Shown here: piece after piece, positions 15,904 to 23,178 of the stretch
Layout: every line of letters starts with the position of its first letter
Numbering within the stretch: position 1 is the stretch's first letter
From: Chersky-840 sp963810195
GTDB taxonomy: Bacteria > Actinomycetota > Acidimicrobiia > Acidimicrobiales > UBA8190
Reading direction: 5' to 3'
Length of the DNA stretch: 64,000 nt
Assembly (NCBI GenBank): GCA_963810195.1
Contig: CAWEMO010000002.1
Coordinates: forward strand, 496,001-560,000
Translations under genes and position numbers: made by a program
Notes under the pieces: model-generated
Seen by the model: the letters and a program-made list of their open reading frames with translations, nothing else
What the model was told of the DNA's origin: nothing
Database searches by the model: none

Positions 15904-17535
15904 ATGAGCGAGCAGCCCAGCGCCGAGCGAGGAACAGCGCAGTCCAACCCGTCAGCAGGGGATTCCACCCTTGGCGGTGACGGCGGGCACCTCGTCGTCT
16001 TCGACACGACCCTGCGTGACGGAGAGCAGTCCCCGGGTATCTCGCTCGACGTCGCCGAGAAGCTCGAGATCGCCGAGCAGCTCGCCAGGGTGGGAGTGGA
16101 CTACGTCGAAGCGGGTTTCCCGGTTGCCAGTCAGGGGGATTTTGACGCCGTGCAGGCGATCGCCCGTTCGGTCGGCAACGCGCCCGATGCCCCGGCCATC
16201 TGCGGCCTGTCGCGCACCCAGCTCTCCGATGTGGACCGCTGCTGGGAGGCCGTGCGCGACGCGGCGCGCTCGCGCATCCACGTGTTCATCTCGACGAGCC
16301 CCCAGCACATGGAGCACATGCTGAAGATGACCCAGGCCCAGGTGCTGGCCGAGACGCGGGGAGGGGTGGCCCGGGCCAGAGAGCACACCGACGACGTCGA
16401 GTTCAGTCCCCAGGATGCAACACGCACCCCTCTCGACTTCATGTTGGAGGTGCTCAGGGCCGCGGTCGAGTCGGGTGCGACCACCCTGAACATCCCTGAC
16501 ACCGTCGGGTACGGCATCCCATGGGACTTCGGCGCCCTCATCCAGCACATCCGCAAGGAGGTCCCCGGCAACTACATGTTGTCGACGCACTGCCACAACG
16601 ACCTCGGACTGGCCACTGCCAACACCCTCGCCGGTGTGCAGGCCGGGGCGCGCCAGGTCGAGGTGTGTGTCAACGGCCTCGGCGAGCGGGCCGGGAACGC
16701 CGCTCTGGAAGAGGTCGTCATGGCCTTCCGGATCCGGCCCGACCAGTTCCCCGGCATTACAACGACGGTTCGCACCGAGGAGCTGGCGCGCGCCTCACGG
16801 CTCGTGGCGCGGCTGACGGGCTATCCCGTCCAGTACAACAAGGCCGTGGTGGGACGTAACGCCTTCGCGCACGAGTCCGGCATCCACCAACACGGGGTTC
16901 TGGCGGATCGCTCGACCTACGAGATCATCGAGGCGGCGAGCGTGGGGCAGGTCGGTCGCCAGATCGTCCTCGGCAAGCACTCCGGACGGCATGCGTTCGC
17001 CAACACGCTCGACAAGATGGGGATCCACGTCCAAGGTGACGGCCTCAACCAGGCGTTCACCCGTTTCAAGGAGCTCGCCGACCGCAAGGTCGAGATCACC
17101 GAGGCCGACCTCGAGGCGATCGTGGCCGAGGAGCTTGGCCAGGACCTGGTGGAGGGCTTCCATCTCGAGGCGCTCGAGGTGGCCGGTGGCACCGTCGGCA
17201 TACCCCGCGCCCGTGTGGTGGTCAGCCGGTCCGGAGACAAGGTCGAGGCCAGTGCCGAGGGAAACGGCATGATCGACGCGGCGTGCTCCGCCATCCGCGC
17301 CGCGACGAAGGTCGAGTCGCGACTCATCGGGTTCAACGTGTCTTCGGTGACGGGAGGAGTCGACGCTCTGGGCGACGTCGTCGTGCAGCTCGAGGACGGA
17401 GGGCTCAAGGTCTCGGGCCGCGGCGTCTCCACGGACGTGGTGGAGGCTTCGGCCCGCGCCTACCTGGCTGCCGTCAACCGACTCGTCCGGATCCGGGCTC
17501 GAAACGAGCAGCGGGACCTCGAGATCGGGCCCTGA
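15904..17535 (+). CDS. leuA: 2-isopropylmalate synthase
   Basis: 543-residue type 1 LeuA, committing 2-oxoisovalerate to leucine. Seen: FDTTLRDGEQSPG at the barrel start, EAGFPVASQGDF, THCHNDLGLATANTLAGVQAGA with the metal-binding His pair, NGLGERAGNA, and HESGIHQHGVL. A C-terminal LeuA dimer regulatory domain (about 410-530) binds leucine in relatives. ATG 15904 is chosen; an octamer GAGCACGA is repeated three times just upstream. The gene stands alone behind its attenuator. Confidence 0.95.
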   Translation: MSEQPSAERGTAQSNPSAGDSTLGGDGGHLVVFDTTLRDGEQSPGISLDVAEKLEIAEQLARVGVDYVEAGFPVASQGDFDAVQAIARSVGNAPDAPAICGLSRTQLSDVDRCWEAVRDAARSRIHVFISTSPQHMEHMLKMTQAQVLAETRGGVARAREHTDDVEFSPQDATRTPLDFMLEVLRAAVESGATTLNIPDTVGYGIPWDFGALIQHIRKEVPGNYMLSTHCHNDLGLATANTLAGVQAGARQVEVCVNGLGERAGNAALEEVVMAFRIRPDQFPGITTTVRTEELARASRLVARLTGYPVQYNKAVVGRNAFAHESGIHQHGVLADRSTYEIIEAASVGQVGRQIVLGKHSGRHAFANTLDKMGIHVQGDGLNQAFTRFKELADRKVEITEADLEAIVAEELGQDLVEGFHLEALEVAGGTVGIPRARVVVSRSGDKVEASAEGNGMIDAACSAIRAATKVESRLIGFNVSSVTGGVDALGDVVVQLEDGGLKVSGRGVSTDVVEASARAYLAAVNRLVRIRARNEQRDLEIGP

Positions 17536-17540
17536 GGTAG

Positions 17541-17563
17541 GGCGCGCTCTCGGGGCTCGCGCC
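17541..17563. terminator. possible hairpin between leuA and mscL
   Basis: GGCGCG (17541-17546) and CGCGCC (17558-17563) can pair in the 37-bp gap between convergent leuA and mscL. There is no U-tract; weak. Confidence 0.3.
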
Positions 17564-17572
17564 GGGTGGGGG

Positions 17573-17980
17573 TCACGCTGCGGGCTGGACCTCGGAAGTG
17601 CAGAACGCGCACCGCCGTGCCCGGGTCGAGATCTCGCTCAGGCACTCGGGGCAGTCCCGGGTGCCCGGCTCTGCCTCTTCCCCCTTGCGGCGGCGGGCCG
17701 CCAGGGCGTTGATCGGCTTGATGACGAAGAAGAACACCGCCGCCGCGATAAGCACAAACGAGATCAGTTCGTTGAGGAACTTGCCATAGTAGAAGACACT
17801 GTGACGAATTGTGAACGTGAGACTGGAGAACGAGTACTTCCCGGGAATTGCGATCAACGGCGTCAGCAGGTTGTCGACGAACACCGTCACCACCGCACCA
17901 AACGCCGCACCGATGACCGCGGCGAGGGCCAAGTCCACCACGTTGCCCCGCAAGACGAATGCTTTGAAGTCCTTCAGCAC
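17573..17980 (-). CDS. mscL: large-conductance mechanosensitive channel with zinc ribbon
   Basis: 135-residue MscL. KDFKAFVLRGNVVDLALAAVIGAAFGAVVTVFVDN is the first helix with its N-terminal amphipathic segment (shown in part), and the second helix is ELISFVLIAAAVFFFVIKPINAL. After a charged linker comes CPEC...CAFC (about residues 110-127), a small rubredoxin-like zinc ribbon in place of the usual short cytoplasmic helix. The GTG at 17980 is preceded by AGAGGAAAC, which fits a start better than the upstream codons. It acts in the inner membrane as an osmotic safety valve. Confidence 0.9.
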   Translation of the reverse strand: MLKDFKAFVLRGNVVDLALAAVIGAAFGAVVTVFVDNLLTPLIAIPGKYSFSSLTFTIRHSVFYYGKFLNELISFVLIAAAVFFFVIKPINALAARRRKGEEAEPGTRDCPECLSEISTRARRCAFCTSEVQPAA

Positions 17981-18187
17981 GTTTCCTCTGTCGTCCCTTC
18001 TGCCGATCCGGGTGTCACTCGACGTTTCGGGTCTCACTGCCTTCGATGCGTCCGCTGACGCGATCCGTCCGCTGACGACCCGTTGCCACGGGACCCGACG
18101 CTATGCCAAGGGCGGCTCCGGAGTCCCGGGACGAGCGCCGAGGGGAGACGCGAGCCGGTCGAGCCGGTTCAGCGGGTCGACCGGGGT

Positions 18188-18802
18188 TCAGCTGGTTGCG
18201 CTCGAGGGCTCCTGCGCGGTGGGCATCCAGGGCACGCGGTGACTCTCGTAGGCCGAGATCTCTCCCACGTGCCGCAGGGTCAACCCGATGTCGTCCCAGC
18301 CGTTGAGCAACCGTTCTCGCGTGAACTCGTCGAGCGGGAACGAGCCCTCGAGCCCGGCGGCGGGGGCCTCGATCGTCCCGCGGGCGACGTCGATCGTGAG
18401 CTCGAGACTGGAGTCGGCCACCACGGCGTCGAGCAGGGCCCGCCCCAGAGCTGCATCGACCTCCACGGGAAGGAGCCCCTGCTTCGTGCAGTTGTTGCGG
18501 AAGATATCGGCGAAGCGGGGTGACACGACGGCCTCGAATCCGTAGTCGAGAAGCGCCCATACCGCATGCTCACGAGAGGAGCCGGTGCCGAAGTTCGGGC
18601 CGGCGACGAGGATGTTCGCTCCCGCGTACTGCTGTTCGTTGAGCACGAAGTTGCGGTCGTCGCGCCACTCCGAGAAGAGGCCGGCGCCGAACCCGGTGCG
18701 CTCGACGCGCTTGAGCCAGTCCGACGGGATGATCTGGTCGGTGTCGACGTCGGAGCGATCGAGGGGGACCGCACGTCCCGTGATCACGGTGACGGGCTTC
18801 AC
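18188..18802 (-). CDS. leuD: 3-isopropylmalate dehydratase, small subunit
   Basis: 204-residue LeuD, the swivel-domain partner of LeuC in isomerising 2- to 3-isopropylmalate. Seen: GRAVPLDRSDVDTDQIIPSDWLKRVERTGFG, GPNFGTGSSREHAVWAL (substrate loop) and SPRFADIFRNNCTKQGLLPV. It lies 36 bp downstream of leuC in a greA-leuC-leuD operon. It is about as long as other actinobacterial LeuD proteins. Confidence 0.95.
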   Translation of the reverse strand: MKPVTVITGRAVPLDRSDVDTDQIIPSDWLKRVERTGFGAGLFSEWRDDRNFVLNEQQYAGANILVAGPNFGTGSSREHAVWALLDYGFEAVVSPRFADIFRNNCTKQGLLPVEVDAALGRALLDAVVADSSLELTIDVARGTIEAPAAGLEGSFPLDEFTRERLLNGWDDIGLTLRHVGEISAYESHRVPWMPTAQEPSSATS

Positions 18803-18838
18803 GGCAGCTCGCTCGAGCTCATGACGGCCCCTGGGAGC

Positions 18839-20290
18839 TCACGACAGCTCCTCGGGGGTGGAGAAGTGCCCCGCCACCGCCGTGGCCGCCGCCACGGCCG
18901 GGGAGACCAGATGCGTGCGTCCCCCCCGGCCCTGACGCCCCTCGAAATTCCGGTTGGACGTCGACGCGCAGCGCTCGCCCGGCGCGAGCTTGTCGGGGTT
19001 CATCGCCAGGCACATCGAGCAGCCCGGCTCCCGCCACTCGAAGCCGGCGGAGACGAAAACCTTGTCGAGCCCCTCGGCCTCGGCCTGTGCCTTGACCGGG
19101 TGCGAGCCCGGGACCACTAGTGCGCGCAGCCCCGGGCGGGCGTGCCTGCCGGCGAGGACCGCGGCAGCGGAGCGGAGGTCCTCGATACGCGAGTTCGTGC
19201 ACGACCCGATGAAGACGGTGTCGACCGCCACGTCGTGCATCGCCGTGCCCGCCGCCAGCCCCATGTACTCGAGTGCCCGGGCCGCAGCTTCGCGCTCGGC
19301 AGGATCGGCGAAGCTCGAAGGGTCCGGGACGTGCCCGCTGATGGGAACGACTTGAGCGGGGTTGGTACCCCAGGTGACGTGGGGCGCAATGGTGGTGGCG
19401 TCGATCGACACCGACTTGTCGAACGCGGCGCCGTCGTCGGTGGTGAGGCTGCGCCAATCGTCGAGCGCCCGTTCCCACATCCGGCCGGTGGGCGCGTGGG
19501 GACGGCCCTGCAGGTAGGCGAAGGTGGTGTCGTCGGGGGCGATCATCCCGGCCCGGGCTCCGGCCTCGATGGACATGTTGCAAATCGTCATCCGCCCCTC
19601 CATCGTCAGGGCGCGGATGGTGGGGCCGCGGTACTCCAGGACGTGTCCCATCCCCCCGCTGGTGCCGATGCGCCCGATGACGGCGAGGATGATGTCTTTG
19701 GCGGTGACACCGGCGGGAGTGTCCCCGTCGATCTCGATGGCCATGGTGGCGAGCCGCTGCTGGGGGAGGGTCTGCGTGGCGAGGACGTGCTCGACCTCCG
19801 AGGTACCGATGCCGAACGCCAGCGCGCCGAAGGCGCCGTGCGTCGAGGTGTGGCTGTCTCCGCACACGATGGTCATGCCGGGTTGGGTGAGTCCCAGCTC
19901 GGGGCCGATGATGTGGACGATGCCCTGGTTGGAATGGCCCATCGGGTAGCACGTGATCCCGAATTCGGCGCAGTTGGCCGACAGGACCTCCAGCTGCCGG
20001 GCCGACACCGGGTCTGCCACGGGCTTGTCGATGTCGGTGGTGGGAACATTGTGGTCGGCGGTGGCCACCGTGAGCTCGGGGTGGCGCACGGGTCTGCCGG
20101 CCAGCCGCAACCCATCGAAGGCCTGAGGCGACGTCACCTCGTGGACCAGATGCAGGTCGATGAACAGCAGATCCGGCTCACCGTCGGCTTGATGAACGAG
20201 GTGCCGCTCCCACACCTTGTCGCTGAGTGTGCGGGGCCCCTGTGCGCCGGCGCCGGTCCTCGGAGTGCCGCTCTCGTGCGTGGTCACCAC
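18839..20290 (-). CDS. leuC: 3-isopropylmalate dehydratase, large subunit
   Basis: 483-residue aconitase-family enzyme. The [4Fe-4S] ligands are seen in GSCTNSR and CSMCLAMNPD, with CGDSHTSTHGAFGALAFGIGTSEVEHVLATQ at the active site (in part) and STSNRNFEGRQG near the end. The double GTG at 20290 begins 3 bp after the greA stop, so the two are co-transcribed. The first 20 residues are a nonconserved extension before RTLSDKVWERHLV. Confidence 0.95.
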   Translation of the reverse strand: MVTTHESGTPRTGAGAQGPRTLSDKVWERHLVHQADGEPDLLFIDLHLVHEVTSPQAFDGLRLAGRPVRHPELTVATADHNVPTTDIDKPVADPVSARQLEVLSANCAEFGITCYPMGHSNQGIVHIIGPELGLTQPGMTIVCGDSHTSTHGAFGALAFGIGTSEVEHVLATQTLPQQRLATMAIEIDGDTPAGVTAKDIILAVIGRIGTSGGMGHVLEYRGPTIRALTMEGRMTICNMSIEAGARAGMIAPDDTTFAYLQGRPHAPTGRMWERALDDWRSLTTDDGAAFDKSVSIDATTIAPHVTWGTNPAQVVPISGHVPDPSSFADPAEREAAARALEYMGLAAGTAMHDVAVDTVFIGSCTNSRIEDLRSAAAVLAGRHARPGLRALVVPGSHPVKAQAEAEGLDKVFVSAGFEWREPGCSMCLAMNPDKLAPGERCASTSNRNFEGRQGRGGRTHLVSPAVAAATAVAGHFSTPEELS

Positions 20291-20293
20291 CGG

Positions 20294-20773
20294 TCAGCCG
20301 CCGATCTGCACGATCTCGACGCGCAGGGTGCCTCCCGGGGCCTCGTATTCGACCACGTCACCGGTGGTCTTGCCGAGCAGAGCCTGTCCCAGTGGTGACC
20401 CGGGGGACACGACGTTGAGCTCGTCGTGGCGTTCCTCGATCGACCCGACGAGGAACCGCTCGATCTCCTCGTCGCCCTCGTAGCGGATGGCGACGACGGA
20501 GCCCGCGGCCACCGTGGCGGAGCTCCCCACCGCCTCGTCGACGAGCACGGCATGGCCCAGCGTGTGCTGGAGCCGCCGGATCCGGGACTCCATCTTCCCT
20601 TGGGTGTCCTTGGCGGCGTGGTAGTCGCCGTTCTCCGAGAGGTCGCCGAGGGCCCGGGCAGCCTCGATGGCGCGTGCCACCTCGACCCGACCCCTGGTCG
20701 TCAGGTCCTCGAGCTCGGCCCGCAGGCGGTCGAAGGTCGCCTGGGTGAGGTGGGTGGACTCGTCGTCGGTCAC
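20294..20773 (-). CDS. greA: transcription elongation factor GreA
   Basis: 159-residue factor that rescues backtracked RNA polymerase by stimulating transcript cleavage. An N-terminal coiled coil carries the acidic tip in LGDLSENGDYHAAKD. The C-terminal FKBP-like domain ends SPLGQALLGKTTGDVVEYEAPGGTLRVEIVQI (in part). The GTG at 20773 has GGAGG 5 nt upstream. It heads an operon with leuC and leuD, a pairing that would link elongation-factor supply to leucine synthesis; whether that matters is unknown. Confidence 0.93.
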   Translation of the reverse strand: MTDDESTHLTQATFDRLRAELEDLTTRGRVEVARAIEAARALGDLSENGDYHAAKDTQGKMESRIRRLQHTLGHAVLVDEAVGSSATVAAGSVVAIRYEGDEEIERFLVGSIEERHDELNVVSPGSPLGQALLGKTTGDVVEYEAPGGTLRVEIVQIGG

Positions 20774-20801
20774 GGCCCTCCAGGGTACCGGCTCGATCGG
20801 G

Positions 20802-20838
20802 GCCCTTCGATGGGTGATCCGCGCCCTTCGATGGGTGA
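20802..20838. repeat. 16-bp direct repeat upstream of greA
   Basis: GCCCTTCGATGGGTGA occurs at 20802-20817 and again at 20823-20838, a 21-bp period (two helical turns). A third degenerate copy (12/16) begins at 20855. It lies 29 bp before the greA start, in the gap shared with the leuB leader, and could be an operator. Confidence 0.55.
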
Positions 20839-20973
20839 AGGCGCCCCCGCCGAAGCCCTTCGGGGACTGAAGGCCCTCCCGACGCCGGGTGCCGCGGCGC
20901 CCCGACCACTCCGTACCGCCCGTCGCCCCTCCCCGTACCGCCCCGTGAGCGACACTCCCGGCTCCGGGCGTGG

Positions 20974-21002
20974 TTGACGTGCAGGTCGGGGCGCGGGAGA
21001 CT
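20974..21002 (+). promoter_or_regulatory. predicted promoter of the leuB leader
   Basis: TTGACG (20974-20979), a 17-bp spacer and GAGACT (20997-21002). The leader ATG follows after 9 nt. The -10 hexamer, spacer length and distance to the ATG all equal those at ilvB. Confidence 0.6.
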
Positions 21003-21011
21003 GGTTGTCCG

Positions 21012-21050
21012 ATGGGAACCCCGAGCGCACCCGTAATCGTCATCGAATAG
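21012..21050 (+). CDS. leuB-ilvE leader peptide (attenuator peptide)
   Basis: 12-residue frame MGTPSAPVIVIE ending in TAG. The Val-Ile-Val-Ile run just before the stop would make translation sensitive to charged Val and Ile tRNA. The downstream operon holds leuB, ilvE and cimA, of which the latter two serve Ile and Val supply. A 10-bp hairpin and an intrinsic terminator follow at once. Confidence 0.78.
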   Translation: MGTPSAPVIVIE

Positions 21051-21074
21051 GCGCACACCCGACTGGTGTGCGCC
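21050..21074 (+). promoter_or_regulatory. leader hairpin of the leuB attenuator
   Basis: GGCGCACACC (21050-21059) and GGTGTGCGCC (21065-21074) form a perfect 10-bp stem with a 5-nt loop. It starts on the last base of the leader stop codon. Confidence 0.7.
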
Positions 21075-21080
21075 TCCCCG

Positions 21081-21111
21081 ACCGTCCACGTTGTGGGCGG
21101 TTTTTCATTTT
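21081..21111 (+). terminator. intrinsic terminator of the leuB attenuator
   Basis: ACCGTCCAC pairs with GTGGGCGGT (one G-U pair, GTT loop), followed by TTTTTCATTTT. TTTCATTTTCCGGG (21103-21116) is identical to the sequence after the ilvB terminator. A spacer of about 100 nt, free of genes, separates it from leuB. Confidence 0.8.
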
Positions 21112-21210
21112 CCGGGACGGAGCCCACACCCGAGCCCACCCCGGCACGACGCTGACACAGACCCAGACACCGAGACCGAGACCGAACCCCGACAGACCAG
21201 AGACCGGACG

Positions 21211-22245
21211 ATGAGCACACCCAGGACCCACAAAGTGGCCGTCATCGGCGGCGACGGCATCGGCCCCGAGGTGGTGGCCGAGGCGCTCAAGGTCGTCGCC
21301 GCCACCGGCGTCACCTTCGACACCAGCGAGTTCGAGCTCGGTGCCGCCCACTACCTTCGCACCGGCGAGGTCCTACCCGACGCGACCCTCGAACAGCTCC
21401 GTGCGTTCGACGCCATCCTGCTCGGGGCTGTGGGACCTCCCGTGGGCTCGACAGACGTCCCGAGCGGCCTGCTCGAACGGGGGCTGCTCCTGCGTCTGCG
21501 GTTCGAGCTCGACCTCTACGTGAACCTGCGGCCCTTCGTCGGGATGGCCGGGGCGCCCGCGCCCGACTGCGACTTCGTCGTGGTCCGAGAGAACACCGAA
21601 GGGACCTACGCGGGCGAGGGCGGCTTCCTGCGTCGCAATACGCCTCACGAAGTGGCCACGCAGGGCTCGGTCAACACCCGCATGGGCGTCGAGCGATGTG
21701 TCCGCTTCGCCTTCGAGCTCGCGGCGCGACGCCCACGTCATCACCTCACTCTGGTGCACAAGACGAACGTTCTCACCTTCTCGGGTGACCTGTGGCAACG
21801 GGTGGTCGACGAGGTGGCCCCTGAATTCCCCGGCGTGACGCGTGACTACAACCACGTCGACGCGTCGTGCATCTACCTCGTGGAGAGGCCCGACCGCTAC
21901 GACGTCATCGTGACCGACAACCTCTTCGGCGACATCCTGACCGACTTGGCCGGCGCAGTGGCGGGGGGGATCGGGTTCGCGGCGTCGGCCAACCTGAACC
22001 CGGCGCGCACCGGCCCTTCGTTGTTCGAGCCCGTCCACGGTGCGGCCCACGACATCGCCGATACCGGCACCGCCAATCCGGTAGCGGCGGTGCGTTCGGC
22101 AGCCCTGATGCTCGAGCATCTGGGCGAAGCCGACGCGGCCGAGCGGATTACCAAGGCCGTCACCTCCTACCTGGCCGAGCAAGCGCCGGGCTCTTCCGTT
22201 TCGTCCACCGTCGCCGTCGGCGACGCCATTGCAGAAAGGCTCTGA
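21211..22245 (+). CDS. leuB: 3-isopropylmalate dehydrogenase
   Basis: 344-residue NAD-dependent decarboxylating dehydrogenase. Seen: IGGDGIGPEVVAEAL, RENTEGTYAGEGG, the active-site YNHVDA (in DYNHVDASCIYLV), VTDNLFGDILTDLAGAVAGGIGFAASANL with the metal-binding Asp residues, and FEPVHGAAHDIADTGTANPVAA. Of the dehydrogenases in this fold, the context (leader peptide, ilvE, cimA) and the short length support LeuB. ATG 21211 follows GACCGGACG. Its stop is 3 bp before ilvE. Confidence 0.92.
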   Translation: MSTPRTHKVAVIGGDGIGPEVVAEALKVVAATGVTFDTSEFELGAAHYLRTGEVLPDATLEQLRAFDAILLGAVGPPVGSTDVPSGLLERGLLLRLRFELDLYVNLRPFVGMAGAPAPDCDFVVVRENTEGTYAGEGGFLRRNTPHEVATQGSVNTRMGVERCVRFAFELAARRPRHHLTLVHKTNVLTFSGDLWQRVVDEVAPEFPGVTRDYNHVDASCIYLVERPDRYDVIVTDNLFGDILTDLAGAVAGGIGFAASANLNPARTGPSLFEPVHGAAHDIADTGTANPVAAVRSAALMLEHLGEADAAERITKAVTSYLAEQAPGSSVSSTVAVGDAIAERL

Positions 22246-22248
22246 CCC

Positions 22249-23178
22249 GTGCCCATCACCCCGACCGAGAAGATCTGGCTCGACGGCGAGCTCGTCGACT
22301 GGGACAAGGCGCGCATCCACGTGCTCACACACTCGCTCCACTACGGCTCGGGCGTGTTCGAGGGCATCCGGGCCTACCCGACGAGCCGCGGCGTGGCGGT
22401 GTTCCGGCTGACCGACCACATCAACCGGCTGTTCACCTCGGCCAAGGTGTTCATGATCGACATGCCCTTCGGCCCCGACGAGATCATCGAGGCCAGCAAG
22501 GAGGTCGTGCGAGTCAACGGGCTCGATGACGGGTGCTACCTGCGGCCGATCGTCTACCTCGGCTACGGCGAGATGGGCCTCAACCCCCTGCCGTGTCCCG
22601 TCAGCGTTGCCATCGCCGCCTGGCCCTGGGGCACGTACCTCGGGGATGAGGGAGTGGCCAACGGCATCCGGCTCAAGGTGTCCTCGTGGCAGCGCCACGA
22701 CCCCAACGCCGTGCCGACCGCGGCCAAGGGGACGGGCATGTACGTGAACTCGTCCCTCGCCAAGGTCGAGGCGCTGAAGGCCGGATACGACGAGGCCGTG
22801 CTGCTCGCGTCCGACGGCCGGGTGTCGGAGTGCACGGGCGAGAACATCTTCGTGGTGCGGGGACGGACCGTCGTGACCCCGCCGACGTCGGACTCGTGCG
22901 CGCTGGCCGGGATCACCCAGGACTCGGTGCAGACCATCGCCACCGACCTCGGCTACGAGTGCACGACCGAGACGCTCATCCGCACTGACCTCTACCTCGC
23001 CGACGAGGCGTTCCTCACCGGCACCGCGGCCGAGGTGGTGCCGATCCGCGAGGTCGACGACCGGCCCGTGGGGACGGGCCGGCCGGGGCCCGTGACGAAG
23101 CAGATCCAGGAGACCTACTTCGCCACCGTGCGGGGGGAGATGGACCGCTACAAGGACTGGCTCGAGCATGTCGAGTGA
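22249..23178 (+). CDS. ilvE: branched-chain amino acid aminotransferase
   Basis: 309-residue fold-type IV PLP enzyme, the last step to Val, Leu and Ile. Seen: KIWLDGELVDWDKARIHVLTHSLHYGSGVFEGIRAY (in part), LRPIVYLGYGEMGL, the PLP Lys in TAAKGTGMYVNSSLAK, and SDGRVSECTGENIFVV. The GTG start lies 3 bp after the leuB stop, and the last 11 bp overlap cimA. D-amino-acid transaminases share the fold, but length and context favour IlvE. Confidence 0.94.
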   Translation: MPITPTEKIWLDGELVDWDKARIHVLTHSLHYGSGVFEGIRAYPTSRGVAVFRLTDHINRLFTSAKVFMIDMPFGPDEIIEASKEVVRVNGLDDGCYLRPIVYLGYGEMGLNPLPCPVSVAIAAWPWGTYLGDEGVANGIRLKVSSWQRHDPNAVPTAAKGTGMYVNSSLAKVEALKAGYDEAVLLASDGRVSECTGENIFVVRGRTVVTPPTSDSCALAGITQDSVQTIATDLGYECTTETLIRTDLYLADEAFLTGTAAEVVPIREVDDRPVGTGRPGPVTKQIQETYFATVRGEMDRYKDWLEHVE

